Source: Hericium rajendrae (lineage: Eukaryota; Basidiomycota; Agaricomycetes; Russulales; Hericiaceae). Taken from it: a stretch of 64,000 nt of DNA. The position numbers were made by a program, and so were the translations under genes. The notes below the pieces were generated by a model that saw only the letters and a program-made list of their open reading frames with translations, was not told where the DNA came from and ran no database searches. Of this stretch, positions 43,637 to 55,239 are shown one piece after another. The stretch is taken from NCBI GenBank assembly GCA_033439255.1, contig CM065891.1:1426001-1490000 (forward strand), in the 5' to 3' direction. Position 1 is the stretch's first letter. Each line of letters opens with the position of its first letter.

Positions 43637-44721
43637 GCGCGGTCATGGATGATGAAGGTACCGTTACGGTGGGCGAACACCTTATGGTCGACAAGGAACT
43701 GTGTCTGCTCCGCATCTTGTCCATAGATAAGGAAGGCAGGGGGACGCTCATGGCGGGGGATACTCGGTCGGTGGGAGGCGGGGTTCGCCGGTGCAATGCG
43801 GGCATTAGTGATGCCCTCACGGAGTAAGAGAGCTTCGATCCATACAAGGGATTCCTCCTGGCGATCGAGCGCAGTGCGGTTGAAGACGTGAAGGATGCAG
43901 CCGCCTTTGATGGTGCGTCGCCAGTGCTCAAATTGAGTGGGGTCCTGGGCGTAGCAGGGTCCTAAGGGGTCAAGGAAAGTGGGTAACACCCACCCGCCAG
44001 GGGGTGCGGGGGTATTGGAGTCCCAGGTTGCGCTGCGCGGGGCGGGGGCAGGGCCGAGGTGCGGCTTCGCAGCCGGCGCGAGCCAAGCACTCCATTCGTC
44101 CTCATCCTCATCCTCGACTGTAGGCGCAGGAGGAGCGGAGGCGGTCGTGGTGTTAGAGCCGGACGGAGTAGGGGGCGGAGCGTTTTCACGCAGCGTGGTG
44201 AGGACGAGACGTGAGTTGTCTTGCGGGTCGAGCGCATAGGCGCGCTTGGCGACGTCACCTGTGGCAGAGGCGGGAACAGTAGGATCGGCTGGCACAGGGG
44301 TGGCTGCATTGATGAGGTCGATGTATTGTTGGTCAAAAGCGGGGGAACCCTGTTTCGTCCCTCGGAGGCTGGTCGGTAAAACCGGAGATTGCGGGGGTAG
44401 AGAAGGCGCGGCATGAGCAGACGAGGGAGCGTCGACGGCCATGGGGTCATCCGGGGGGGCGGTTTGAGCGTCAACAGGGACGTTGGGCACGGGAGCGCTG
44501 GGGGCCAGGAGCGTTTCCGCTGCAGGTGCAGGCGTCGCCACAGCAGCGTAGGATGGAGCAGGGGCGGCGGGGGCGGTAGGCTGAAGATCACCATTCGGCT
44601 GCGTCGTGACTGCGGTACTGCTTGGCCTCGCACGCTTGCGCGACGGCGGGGTCGGGGATGGCGGGGACGCCGCGGGGGTTGTCTTAGCGGGCGGCGCGGC
44701 CGCTGGCACTTTTGGGGCCAT
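43637..44721 (-). pseudogene. LINE ORF1, N-terminal fragment (Gag-like)
   Basis: The ATG at 44721 begins MAPKVPAAAPPAKTT, a long Pro/Ala/Ser-rich disordered leader with an acidic patch (VEDEDEDEWSAWL). A folded part follows (GWVLPTFLDPLGPCYAQDP, FEHWRRTIKGGCILHVFN, RPPAFLIYGQDAEQTQFLVD). It breaks at the Gypsy border after FIIHDRA and continues at 29844 downward. An alternative in-frame ATG is at 44808. The leader and order (disordered, RRM-like, zinc knuckle) are typical of fungal LINE ORF1. Confidence 0.82.
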
Positions 44722-45483
44722 GGGGAAACCCGGGTGCAGTGGCAGGTAGAGTACAGGGAGAGTGGTTGGGTTGGGACGACAGAGGGGGTTCCAGGACACC
44801 GTTATCATGGCTGGAGGGACAGAGACTTTATACGGGAAGCAGGAGATAAGTAGAGTGAGCCGGTTTGCAGTATGGCGGCGTGATTCGGCAAGGTGCGCGC
44901 GTCGCACTAGAGTGTGGAGTGCTAAGTATGCAGGATTGACAGCGGTCGGGTCATTGTAGCGACGGGCAATGGGGCGTGAGGGAGAAATAGTCCGTAGGGG
45001 GTTCGGTGAGCGTACCTTTTGGCCGGATGGGATTGCGTGGCCTTCTTGATCAGCTTGCGGAGCGTGTCATTGGAGGGACAATGAGGCGATGAGGGCGGGA
45101 GACGGAGAGCGTGGGTAGGGGAACACGATAGGCGGGTGAGCAGTCGGCGCGCCGGGGGGTACCGGTTAGGTGCGGGGATCGTCGGGAAGGCATCCGAGGT
45201 GGCTGGGGTTCTTGGTTCAGTGTCAAACGGTGGCTGGGGTCAGTTGGGTCGGGAAGTCAGGTAGCTCCTAATGGCTGGCAGCGTATTCGGACGGGGTGTG
45301 CATACAGTTCTTCCGTCGAGGGGGAGGAGAAGCATAGGGTGGAGGGTGTCAGAGGCATCAGGCCAATATCGGACTTATGTGCGGAGGGTAGAATTTTACC
45401 CGAGGTGGGTGAGCAGTTTATAAGACGTGAAAGAGGCATAAGCGCTAATTTAACAACTTTGTCACTCCTTCTTCCTCCCAGTA

Positions 45484-46161
45484 ATGGAGGCTCCAACAGT
45501 TAAACCGTCTGGTCCAGTCCTTCATTTTCCTTACATTGATCATACCCGACAAGCTCCTCCTCAGCATTCTAGGAAGGAATATCTCCGCGTTGCCGGTGCT
45601 CAATCCCTCGGGGTCAAGACGGGGATCTTCCGGATCATTCATGAGCCCATTGTCGTGGGTGAGAGTGCTAGACACATTATCGTGGTGGAGGCATGGGAGG
45701 AGCGGATGAGCGTTGGTCTTACCATTAGCTGGCGGAACAACAATCTGTGGCCCAAGGCGCTGGTCCATTGCGAGTTGGCGCAGGTTGGTGACTACGTTCG
45801 CTTCATGGCTAAGGGTGTGGACCCCTTCACAGGCATGGAGGGTATGCTGTACGTGTGGTGCCCGGTAATCTGGGCTGTGACAGGCTTGCCAGGAATACCG
45901 CCAGTGTTCCCGTCAACTCCCTGGGGGTTCATAGAGGACGAGCAGGAGGGGACGACCACTGCATCGACGTCAGCTAGCGAGTCGCCCACACTCTCAGTCC
46001 CACCCCCCCTTCACGCTGTCAGCAGCACATCTCTGGTACAGGGAGAGGAGGCCGACGTCTCACCAGGTTCAGCTGGGAGGGCTGCTAGCATGGGCCGCAA
46101 GCCACGCAGGGGAGGTGGATTGAGAAAGGTGGGGTCTTGGTTGAGCAGCCTCCGGTTTTAA
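45484..46161 (+). CDS. Antisense ORF in the LINE 5' region, 225 residues, unknown function
   Basis: An intronless ORF with a clean ATG at 45484, opposite in strand to the LINE and wholly within its 5' region. The first 150 residues look folded (VLHFPYIDHTRQAPPQHSRK, FRIIHEPIVVGESARHIIVV, LTISWRNNNLWPKALVHCEL, MEGMLYVWCPVIWAVTGLPG). The tail is Ser/Thr-rich and ends basic (RKPRRGGGLRKVGSWLSSLRF). I recognise no family. It could be an accessory ORF driven by an antisense promoter of the LINE, comparable in position to primate L1 ORF0, or a captured host fragment. No minus-strand ORF of similar quality competes with it. Confidence 0.5.
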   Translation: MEAPTVKPSGPVLHFPYIDHTRQAPPQHSRKEYLRVAGAQSLGVKTGIFRIIHEPIVVGESARHIIVVEAWEERMSVGLTISWRNNNLWPKALVHCELAQVGDYVRFMAKGVDPFTGMEGMLYVWCPVIWAVTGLPGIPPVFPSTPWGFIEDEQEGTTTASTSASESPTLSVPPPLHAVSSTSLVQGEEADVSPGSAGRAASMGRKPRRGGGLRKVGSWLSSLRF

Positions 46162-46959
46162 TGCCAGCAGTGAGTCATTCGCTGGCGTGTAGGTGTATTT
46201 GGTTTTTTATTTTTATTTTTTATTTGAAGGTGGTGGCGGTAAGCTGTTGGTGCGGGATCGTAGCATGCGGGGGCGGGAAGTGTGTTTAGGCATTGATTCG
46301 GAGTGTAAGTGGTTATCTTATCGGAGAGATCGCGCGGCACGGTGGCTCATTTCGTCATCAGGTGTGCATCGTGGGCCGTTGACCGGCCCGGTGAGATTCG
46401 TGTTGATTGGGTGTCAGGGGCGCAGGCGCTTGCGTCGTCGTCGCCGTCGCCGTCGTCGTTGTTGTTGGTTGGGAGTCTAGGAGTGTGTCGGTAGCAGCGA
46501 GGTGTGCAGGTTCTCTCAGATGTCATCCTTTGTCGTTCATTCTTGCTACGCTGTGGCTACATCTTCCGCGGACTTTTTAATACATCGTGACGTTCCTTTC
46601 ACTCCGGTTGCAAGATCGAGCTTTCGTGCGGGCGACACGCGAGTTATGTGTGATAACGACAGCGGGCAATAGGGCTGGTGTTCAGAGGGAGAGCAGTCAT
46701 CGGGTCGTCTTAACCGCGCATGTACGTTCAGTCGTTGGGTTCATTGGACAGCGTGACAGTGCCACTAGTTTCTGCCGCATGTCTCGACCTCGCAGGCCAG
46801 CAGCATGACGACGGGGCAGTCGAGTTTTCAGATCGTACGGCCTACGCATAGATCACTGGTGTACACAGTGACTACGGGGTAGGTCGTCGTGTCTGTCCTT
46901 GCCGCTATGCAGCGTGGGAAACTGGACCATGGTTGTGGTTCAGGTGCAAGGAGCCCCCC

Positions 46960-46973
46960 TTCTGACATATTTT
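46960..46973. repeat. Target-site duplication of the LINE, right copy
   Basis: TTCTGACATATTTT, matching 23229-23242. Host sequence resumes to the right, 160 nt before the CUS2 stop codon. Confidence 0.75.
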
Positions 46974-47136
46974 CCATTCGCTTCACGTCGAAAATCATGA
47001 GTACGCTCATCCAGATGACCTACGCTGATATAAACTCGTCAAGTTCGCAAAGCATTACTATATGCATAGATCCTGCACGCGAGGTAGATAACACTATTGC
47101 ACAGAGGTTCAAGCAAGAACAGGCGGAGTCGATGGT

Positions 47137-48705
47137 TCAGTCTCCTTCCGTCATGAGCCATTGTGCGAATTCATCCAGACGCTTCTTCTCTCCTGCCTCA
47201 CCGCTTTCATCTATATCCTCTCCGGCGCCGCTGCGCTTGAAACGTGTCTTTCCTGCCCATAACGACGCCTCAATTCTCCGGCCTGCAAAGAATCGTCCGT
47301 TCATTTTCTGCGGTATGCCATGAGTATTCAGGCCTGCATGAAGTCGACAGGACGTACCAAAACGCAAGCTTGCGCGCTGAGCGGCTCGCGAAATTTGACA
47401 GTCATGATCCCATCCGGTTCTCTCTGACAGAAGAAAAAGGTCAATCCAGACTGGTCAGAATAAAAGAGGAATACAAGTATACTAACATCGTATAAAGCCA
47501 CGTTTGTCACCTCTCCAAGGGATTCGCATTCCTCCCGGACGTCCTCCTTGAGATCAAGTAACAGCGTCGGGTCCTCGTCCAGCTCCTTTAAGGTAAACAT
47601 ATGCTTCAAGACCACGACACGACTATTCTTGTTTGGTTCGGGACGCAAGTCATTTGCCGTCCGTGAAGGACCAAACTCGTCGTCGTCATCCCAGTCTTCC
47701 AACTTTCTGCAGGGCAGGTAGTAATGGATCAGTAGCAGTCAAACACAAACAGCGAATTGAACATAAACACACTTCTGCATCTTCCCAATTCTTTTCGTAA
47801 TAGCCTTCTTACTGATAGTCTTCCTCTCCTTCTGTTCACCACCACCTGCTGCCGTAGTCTTGTGCCCAAACTCTGCCTTCTGAACGCGCATTCGAGTCGT
47901 CGGGTCGCCCAGTCTCAACTCCGCATCGTCCAGGATGTTGAGGGCAAGGTTCACCGAATCCTCTTTGAAGTACACGATCAAAGCTTCTCCGCTGAACGCG
48001 CCGCTGTCGTCGCCCTCGCGCGCATACATCTTCACCTTCCGTTCGCCGTCAAAGTCCTCTTCGATTAATCCACATTTGCTGAAGCGCTCAACAAGCTCCT
48101 CGTGGGTCGTGTCCAGCGGAAGATTGGTAACATATACAGCTGTATTCTTGGATTTGCGTTCGGTGGGCACTCCATTGTCGGTCTTCGACCCTTTTCCGCG
48201 TTTGATGGACGGCCCAGGTTGAGGCTGGCCGACCGTGCTCGAAGTGTAATCTTCCGGCTCTTTGCGCTTCTTGTGGATTCGCTTGGCTACCGGTGCAGCA
48301 GGGGCCTGGCAGGCATAATGAGCCAATGTCGCGTAGCTAAGTCAATTGGTGGCCGTACCTCCTCATCGACCCCTTGCACGGAGTAAGCGGCTTGTTGGCG
48401 CTTGAGTAGCTCTTCATCAACCTGTGACAGCCAGTTCGATCGTATCGGAGTTCTCATGTCGTCTCCGCGTACGCGGAGGGTGGCAAGAAGGAAGAACAGG
48501 GTGTACTGACCAACGGAACCCAGGTGCCCTTCGCGGGGTCGTACTCCAATTCGCTGCCGTCTTCCTCCTCGAGGCGCCATGTCCCGGCCTGTCTGTCATA
48601 GTGGATGCGTGGATCTGTCGCGAATGCGGCTGCCTGTGTCTCAGCAGAAGAGCCCGCGGCCGTCGAGGGCAACGGCGCGGATGGGTTGGTCGATGTGCTC
48701 GACAT
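47137..48705 (-). CDS. CUS2: CUS2/HTATSF1-like splicing factor (U2 snRNP assembly)
   Basis: CUS2 binds U2 snRNA and SF3b and acts before prespliceosome formation in the nucleus. The ATG at 48705 begins MSSTSTNPSAPLPS. A WW-like/OCRE-type segment follows (IHYDRQAGTWRLEEEDG, LEYDPAKGTWVPL). Exon 2 (48421-48359) adds VDEELLKRQQAAYSVQGVDE. A basic linker leads to RRM1 (TAVYVTNLPLDTTHEELVE, GEALIVYFKEDSVNLALNIL). RRM2/UHM follows LEDWDDDDEFG (RVVVLKHMFTLKELDEDP, LGEVTNVALYD, DGIMTVKFREPLSAQACVL, KMNGRFFAGRRIEASLW). The end is DEFAQWLMTEGD with the stop at 47137. Introns restore each RRM in phase. The UHM core is preserved. Confidence 0.92.
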
Positions 48706-49277
48706 GATGTCGGACGCGAAGGAGGTGTTTGGCGATGTTTACGCGTACGTCCATGGACGGCTCCAGAATATATCGCGTCGCGGTACGGTCAACAGAGAGT
48801 TTTCGCAGCCCTCCGACTCGAACCAGTACTTACTGTAGTCTCTCACAGGCAGACCTTGAGGGAGAGATGATGAGGATCACGAATGAGCCAGTCGAACCCT
48901 AGGTTCATTAGTTGCTCCACGCTGCTTACAGCGGCATCCCAGTCGGACTCGGCGCCCCACTAGTCGAGTCAGAGTCGGAGTCGGTCAGCGCGAGAACTCT
49001 CTAACGTCACAGAACGGCAGTACGAATATGCGGGGTAGAAATACCCCGCAGTACACAACTCAGTACGTCCTCCTTGTTCAAACACTCCCCTCGTCTTCTC
49101 TAGGTTTCCTTGACATTCCCCCGAAATTTCTGCGCAATCCTCGGCCGTCGCAGATTCCTCGCTCCGAAACCTGCACATTCGTTTATGGTTGCCTACATTC
49201 GTGTGGCCTATAGGTCAGTATCCCGCAGTCCTGTCCATTGTCCGAGCTCACCTTGTTGTCTAGATTTCTGAAGCGCC
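48706..49277. promoter_or_regulatory. Divergent promoter region of CUS2 and the BTB gene
   Basis: Head-to-head intergenic space. It has an imperfect repeat of AGTCGGACTC/AGTCAGAGTCGGAGTCGGTC near 48942-48990. No gene recognised. Confidence 0.4.
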
Positions 49278-50460
49278 ATGGAACCAACTCAGTGGGATTA
49301 TATCCTGAAAAGCGTCACTGAGGGTTTGAATACACCTGCTCCTGTGGGGGGCAAGGTCCTCGAACGGCCGAAGCTCGTCCAGTCTGTGTCGAGTCCCCAG
49401 ATATTGACACCTCCGGTGTGTTGGCATTATCGCCGTCAGATGCTGCACGACAAATTACGCTTATCACTTCCAGGACTCGGCCGTGGGGTCCCCTGAGCAA
49501 GATCGCGAGTTGGTGTCCGTATCTACGGCCTTCCCCCCTGGAGCGAATCTTGACGTCGCTCCAGCCGACATCTGCCTTCTGTCCTCAGATTCCGTCTTTT
49601 TCTATGTGCATTCGCATCGGCTACTCGCCGCGTCCTTCAATAAATTCAATGCGGTCCTCCCTTCGCCTATCCCGTCCATTCAGCCTGGCGAGGAACCCAA
49701 AATCTTCATTGTTCCTGAAGATTCTGCAGTCATGAATGTTCTGCTGCACACTATCTACAACATGTCAGCTGCACACTATTTCCCTCCCACGCAAACCGTC
49801 GTGGCTGCTGTAGAAAGCATGGTCAAATATGGAATCCCTATCAAGACATTCATTTCCCCTTCGACTCCACTGTTCCTGCTTCTTTCTGCCACAGCCGTTA
49901 TCAATCCCATCGAAATTTACACTCTTGCAGCTTCATTCGATATCCTCGAACTGGCGGAAGTCACGTCCACACACCTGCTGTCATACCCCCTTGCATCTTT
50001 GACCGACGATATGGCGATAAAGATGGGACCGGTATACCTGAAGCGTCTGTTTTTCCTACATCTCGGACGCATGGAGGCATTTAAACGGCTGTTACTTCCA
50101 CCACCCGCGAACCACACAGCTACCGCTACATGTGACGTGGAGAAGCAGCAGAAGTTGACTAGGGCATGGACGCTCGCGGCCGCGTATTTGGCATGGGAGG
50201 CGAAGCCAGGTATGTCGTGCATCAACGCAGTACGACATCAGATAAAATCTTGACAAATTCGATTTCCCAGATCTGAACATCACCGTCATCGAATCAGCTC
50301 TGTGTCCTTTGGCGGATCATCTCACTTGTGAGCAATGCAAGTGCTTGCTGAAGGATCGGGTGATGGGACTGGTCATGCAGTGGGCCCTCATCAAGGTGAT
50401 TCCTTTCTTCTGCTTTTCTCGAGTATATCCCGATAGGTTTCTTCACAGAAGACGATATGA
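49278..50460 (+). CDS. BTB/POZ-domain protein
   Basis: Probably a protein-interaction or ubiquitin-ligase adaptor of the type expanded in agaricomycetes. Exons 49278-49415, 49474-50209, 50271-50395 and 50449-50460 join in phase, ending LIKKTI-stop. The BTB core is ADICLLSSDSVFFYVHSHRL, LLAASFNKFNAVLPS, EEPKIFIVPEDSAVMNVLL, HTIYNM. A helical BACK-like region follows (AVINPIEIYTLAASFDILEL). A C-terminal CEQCKC pair may bind metal. The extra N-terminal exon (MEPTQWDYILKSVTEGLN) is short and unusual. No localisation signal is seen. Confidence 0.8.
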
Positions 50461-51383
50461 TCTTGTGAACCATCCTGCCTTCATACTGCTTTCATACTGC
50501 TTTCGTTCTGCTTTCTGCTTTTGTTTTGCCCGAAGCTCAACTGACTTGCCTGGTGCATGTTGGCCCGTTGTCAATTACCTTTTGTGCGTAATACCACGCT
50601 ACCTTGACCTCTCCTGATAGTTCCTGTAGTATCGGATCGCTCGACAAGCCATACATACACGAAGGGCTTGTCGGCATGCCATTCATCGAACTATGTCCTC
50701 GTACTTACCAGTCGTGCATTGTGACTGCACATTGTTATCATGTGAGATCAAACACGATTTATCTCACCATTGTATTGTGTTGGCTGACGGACGTAGCGAG
50801 ACGGTCAATGACTCGGCTGACGGTTATCTTTCCCCATGTTCAAACAACCCAACGCACCGCAGCGCTAAGACATGCTGTGACTCGACGAGAAGGCTCGAGA
50901 GCTGCGAAGTCACGGAGACAGAAGTTGCACAACTACATCGGTAGGGTTTCGGTGCACCAAATGCATGTGCCGATTATGCTCCGGTTTGATGCCCGTATCT
51001 CGGCAAATCCAGTCTGGTAGACGCCAAGCAGACGTCATACATTCGGTTGCAGGGCCGTATGCACAACGATCGAATCGACGTGACTGCGGCGGCAGCTAAC
51101 GGCTGCGCGCGCATCGATTACCCCCGGCGGGATGCCCGAACGAGGAGTCAGCAGCAACAATCTGTGGCCTCGGACATAACAAAGCTGGGATTTCGGCTTC
51201 GTTCGTTCGTCCTGGGTCCTGTACGGGCGGGAGGGCCAAGCAACGTGCACAGTTCAAGATATCGTGCTCTCGCGATCGTGGATTATGCTCTACGTAGGCC
51301 GTATTTATGCGAATATGAACACACACAATGAACGCCGCCCCGCCCCGTATCCTGAGCTCTGCCCTGCTCTTATGCTGCGCGTC
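50461..51383. other. Intergenic region
   Basis: About 0.9 kb between the BTB and O-methyltransferase genes. Short frames are present, but none has domain features or splice continuity. It likely contains the promoter of the methyltransferase gene. Confidence 0.45.
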
Positions 51384-53256
51384 ATGACGACCGTCGAAGA
51401 CACGGAGAAGCGAAAGGCCAATGTCCGCGCGCTCATTTCGCTCATCACCTCTGCGACGGAGGACGCTCTGGCCGCATGGGAGCGCGACATGGGACGCGTG
51501 CCGGATCTCGACGATCTGTGTGAGGACAAGACGCCCTCCCCTGCGTTGCAACGCGCGATACGCTTGCTGGACGGGTCCTGCCACCAGCTGTGCGTGACAC
51601 TCACACCCACTTTCTTCACTGTCATGAATGTATGTACGTCCTTCGGAGACGCCGCTCCGTGTACGCGTCGATGATTGACATCCTTCGGCAGCAAACATGG
51701 AGTCCCATCGAAGCGGCATGCTTGCGGACAGCGGTAGAGGCAAAAGTTGCCGATATCCTTGATGAACGCCAGGAAGGTATCCACGTCAGCGTGATCGCGT
51801 CCGAATCAGGTTTGGACGCATTCAAACTTTCGCGCATCCTCCGGCTCCTGAGCGTGAAGCACTGTTTCCGCGAAGGTGCGCAGAGCTATGTCTCGTAAGT
51901 GATGCCCGTTCACACCTCACTTTATATTTCAGTATCGAAGGATGTTTTTGCCAACAATCGCGCCTCATATAGCTTACGCTCCTCGTCACCGACTTCGTCC
52001 TTCGTAGGCCTCATGATGGGCGAGATCAACCAAAAAGGCCACGCTAATTTATTCGAGGCGCTCTCCGATCCTGAATACGGTCCATCGACTGACGAGCGCA
52101 GATCTGTGTTCAGCTGGGGAATCCGGGATGAGCTGCCTAACGCAAACTTGTTCGACTATTATACGAAACATGTATGTATTTCTTGCGTCACTATCGGAAT
52201 GCTTCTTACCCGTCGTTTCAGCCAGAGAAAGGCGCAGTGAGCATTATGAGTAATTTCTACTCTAGCAGCCTTTCTCATCATCGCACTTCCGTAGCGGTTC
52301 AACCGAGCTATGGCTTCCATTCGCCTAGGCTATGTTAACGATTGTACGTCAACCCATTGTGTTTGATTGCGATGCTGAGCACAAATCCTTTGTAGATTTC
52401 CCTGTCGCCTCTCTCCCAGCAGGAACGACATGGTGTGACGTCGGAGGAGGCATGGGTGGCGCATTGATCCCTGTCGCTCAATCAAATCACAGCCTTCGTC
52501 TAACATTACAAGATCTCCCGCGTGTTCTCGGCCAGGCGGTTCAGGTGCATATCTTGAACTGCCTCAGCATTTCTGGGACGTCGCTGATATGTGGCGTCGT
52601 AGCATATTCGTCAGAAATACCCAGAAGCGCTGCAAAGAAAGCGTATCAACTTCGTGCCACTAAACTTCTTGAAGGAGCCTCCCGTTCCGGATCAGGATAT
52701 CTACTATGTGCGCCCTGCGCCATGCACACAGTAAAACGAAATGCTAACCGGGGCGCGCATAGATGCGATACGTTATCCACGACTGGTCCGACAACGTCAG
52801 CACCATCATTCTCAAGAACGTTCGGAAAGCAATGAAGCCGAGCAGCCGACTGCTTATCCGTACGCGTCTCCCCACCGCCGTGCTAGCAAGCATACTGATT
52901 CCCGCCTCATCAGATGATTTTGTCCTTACGATCCCCGACGACCGGTCGGCGAGCAGATCTGAGCACGTCAATGCACACGCACAAGACGCGCCCCACCCGC
53001 TGCTACCGAACTATGGTGCCGGGGGCATACGGCCGTTTCTAGCAGACATCAAAGTCATGGTAGCAACCAATGCCAAAGAACGTTCTGTCGAGGATCTCGT
53101 TCACATTGCGTTCGTGGGCCTTCATTTTACGCATGCATCTATCGATGTCTATGAAGCAATCCGTTCTTTTACAGGAGCCAGGCTGATTTGGAGTTCGTCA
53201 GGTTCTGGGATTGCGTTGAGACTAGTATGGTCGAGTTCAGGATTGCGCAGGGATAG
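51384..53256 (+). CDS. O-methyltransferase, family 2 (secondary-metabolite type)
   Basis: Transfers methyl from S-adenosylmethionine to a small-molecule hydroxyl. The start MTTVEDTEKRKANVRALISL (ATG 51384; 51372 also possible) leads to the dimerisation domain. An intron at 51630-51691 joins FFTVMN to QTWSPIEAACLRTAVEAKVA. Then come VFANNRASY, YYTKHPEKGARFNRAM, and the SAM-binding motif TTWCDVGGGMGGALIPVA with LRLTLQDLPRVLGQA. The catalytic-His region is MRYVIHDWSDNVSTIILKNV, then LLPNYGAGGIRPFLADIKVM, and the last exon ADLEFVRFWDCVETSMVEF, ending at TAG 53254-53256. At the intron near 51896-51937 the obvious GTAAGT donor and TTTCAG acceptor do not match in phase. A border is therefore misplaced or an indel exists. 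Substrate unknown. Confidence 0.85.
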
Positions 53257-53640
53257 ACCGGCCGTCTGATATCTCCCTTTTCTCACCACTAACTTAGCTC
53301 GCGTACATATTATCTCCTGTCATCATGGCGCTGATACTTGCGGCGTGCAATATGAGAGAAGCGACATGCGAAAGACGCATCCATTCGTGTAGGAGGTTCT
53401 TCGCGGTCACATGACAATCACACAAACGTGTCGAGTCCGCCCGGCGCTAAGTAGAAAGAAGCCCCAGGCAAGTCCAAAACAATTCGAACTGGACGAGACA
53501 AACGTGACTCCTGAAAGGCCTGAAATGCAAGTGTGATCGACTGCGAATGACGGGCCAGACATGCATCCCCTGATCTCGACCATATAACATGCTGCGCTGG
53601 TTTACTGTCTTGCCGTCTTCGTCCACGACACTCCATCGCA
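53257..53640. other. Intergenic region
   Basis: Short spacer between two plus-strand genes, holding terminator and promoter functions. Nothing else recognised. Confidence 0.5.
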
Positions 53641-55239
53641 ATGCAATTGGGCAAGAGTCTCACGGCACTCATCCTTATACGACTCTGCATCACCACATTC
53701 CGTCTCGTAGCCCCCCTGAGCATTGTCTACTTGGTGGGATGCTTCTATGCTGGGACGCCACTCTTCTTGCCCTATCTATGGCTGTATGCTGCCGCAGAAG
53801 CCTTCTTTTATTTTTGCATCTTCATTCCAAGGCGAGTTCGGCTGCAGAAAGTAAGGATCCTTTTTCGCTTTCTTGAACGAGAACTAAGCATATGGACAGG
53901 CAGCGGAGCATCCTCCATTGACCCCAGATGAACGCAAAAGACTCTTCGAGAAGTGCGTGATGTCGATGACTCCGGCGTCGACGCTGCAGTGGTTCCCTTC
54001 TTTAGGGGGACGATCATCCTCGCGCGTGCAACGCGATAATGCCGTAGCTTGGCTCCTATGGGCCCTTTTTGCAAGCGACTTGACTGACTCTGTAGAGGAA
54101 TGGGAAGAGGAGCTCGAACACTACATATCCATCATGGTCAAAGTTCTCGGATATCCCCTAGACAAGGGCTCCAATCCCCACCTGCAGTGCATGAGGCTCA
54201 CGCTGGATCCTGTCATCATGGTCCACAGACCGCTGCTCTGGTACATGGTACGCACTCACGCTTATATGTTGGGGTGTAAGCAGCAGTGACATGGGGCATG
54301 CAGATCGTCGGTCTCGTTGACACCATCACGACGGTCTCGCTGTTCGTCCAAGGGTTTAGGCACTTCGATACCCCAACGTGGTTTAGAGTATTTCCTCCCC
54401 GGCCTTTGCTAGCACTATTCTCAAATACCTCGGCTGACCCGAGGATTCCCTATTGGTACCGGCCTCATCGCTCTACCACGAAGCACCCCATTCTTTTCAT
54501 ACACGGAATTGGAGTAAGAGTAGTTTTTCGTCCGCATATATTCGACTCTGACTACGGGCCGTAGATCGGCCTATGGCTCTATCTCAGTTTCCTTCGTGAG
54601 CTCATCGAGCAAGACCCCGACGTCGGCATCCTCGCCGTCGAGATCCTGCCCGTCAGCATGCGCATTACGGACCCGCCCCTCCCCAAAGACGCAATGTGCG
54701 CGGCCATCGCGCGCATCCTCGACGCGCACGGCCTTGAACGGGTCGTCATCGCCTCGCACTCCTACGGCACCGTCGTCACGGCTCACCTCCTGCAGTCGCC
54801 CGCGCTCGCGCCGCGCATCGCCGCCATGCTCTTAATCGACCCGATCCCGTTTCTCCTCCACCACGCGAACGTCGCGTACAACTTCGTCTACCGCGCGCCG
54901 CGCGATGCGAACCACTGGGGGCTGTGGTACTTCGGGAGCCGCGATGCGGATATCGCGCGCGCGCTGTCGCGCCATTTCTTCTGGCATGAGAACATCCTGT
55001 TCAAGGAGGATCTGGAGAAGCGGCGCGTCGCGGTGGTGTTGTCAGGGGAGGACCAGATCGTCGACACCCATGCCGTGGGGAGGTATCTCACGGGGGAGCC
55101 GGAGCCGCCGCTGCGGTGGAAGGAGGATGGGGTGCAGGTTTTGTTCTCTCCGAAGCTGGATCATGGGCAGGTCCTTGATACGAAGGAGCGGAGGAAAGAG
55201 TTGCTGTCGATTCTGCATGGGTTCGTGAGGTCGGAATAG
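53641..55239 (+). CDS. Membrane-anchored alpha/beta hydrolase
   Basis: Probably an esterase- or lipase-like enzyme of unknown substrate. Exon 1 (53641-53850) encodes an N-terminal anchor with two hydrophobic segments (LRLVAPLSIVYLVGCF-like, then LPYLWLYAAAEAFFYFCIFI) followed by basic RRVRLQK. After an intron come ERKRLFEKCVMSMTP and a tryptophan-rich linker. The hydrolase fold begins KHPILFIHGIG, with an intron inside, continuing IGLWLYLSFLRELIEQDPDV. The nucleophile elbow is ASHSYGT (Ser of G/S-x-S-x-G type). The acid is in LSGEDQIVD and the base in LDHGQVLDTKERR. The last exon is extremely GC-rich in its first half. Similar anchored hydrolases occur widely in Agaricomycetes. All catalytic positions are present. 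Confidence 0.8.

Larger units (their letters stand above)
43637..46959 (-). mobile_element. LINE retrotransposon, 5' part (5' region and ORF1 N-terminus)
   Basis: The upstream part of the same LINE as 23239-29844, separated by the Gypsy insertion. Its 5' end is set by the right target-site duplication at 46960-46973, so the LINE starts with GGGGGGCTCC on the minus strand. It has an unusually long 5' region of about 2.2 kb before the ORF1 ATG at 44721. That region has no long sense ORF but holds a plus-strand ORF at 45484-46161. Confidence 0.75.

Noticed and set aside
44413-44853. Plus-strand Gly/Arg-rich frame of 146 codons
   Set aside because: The complement of the Pro/Ala-rich leader of LINE ORF1.
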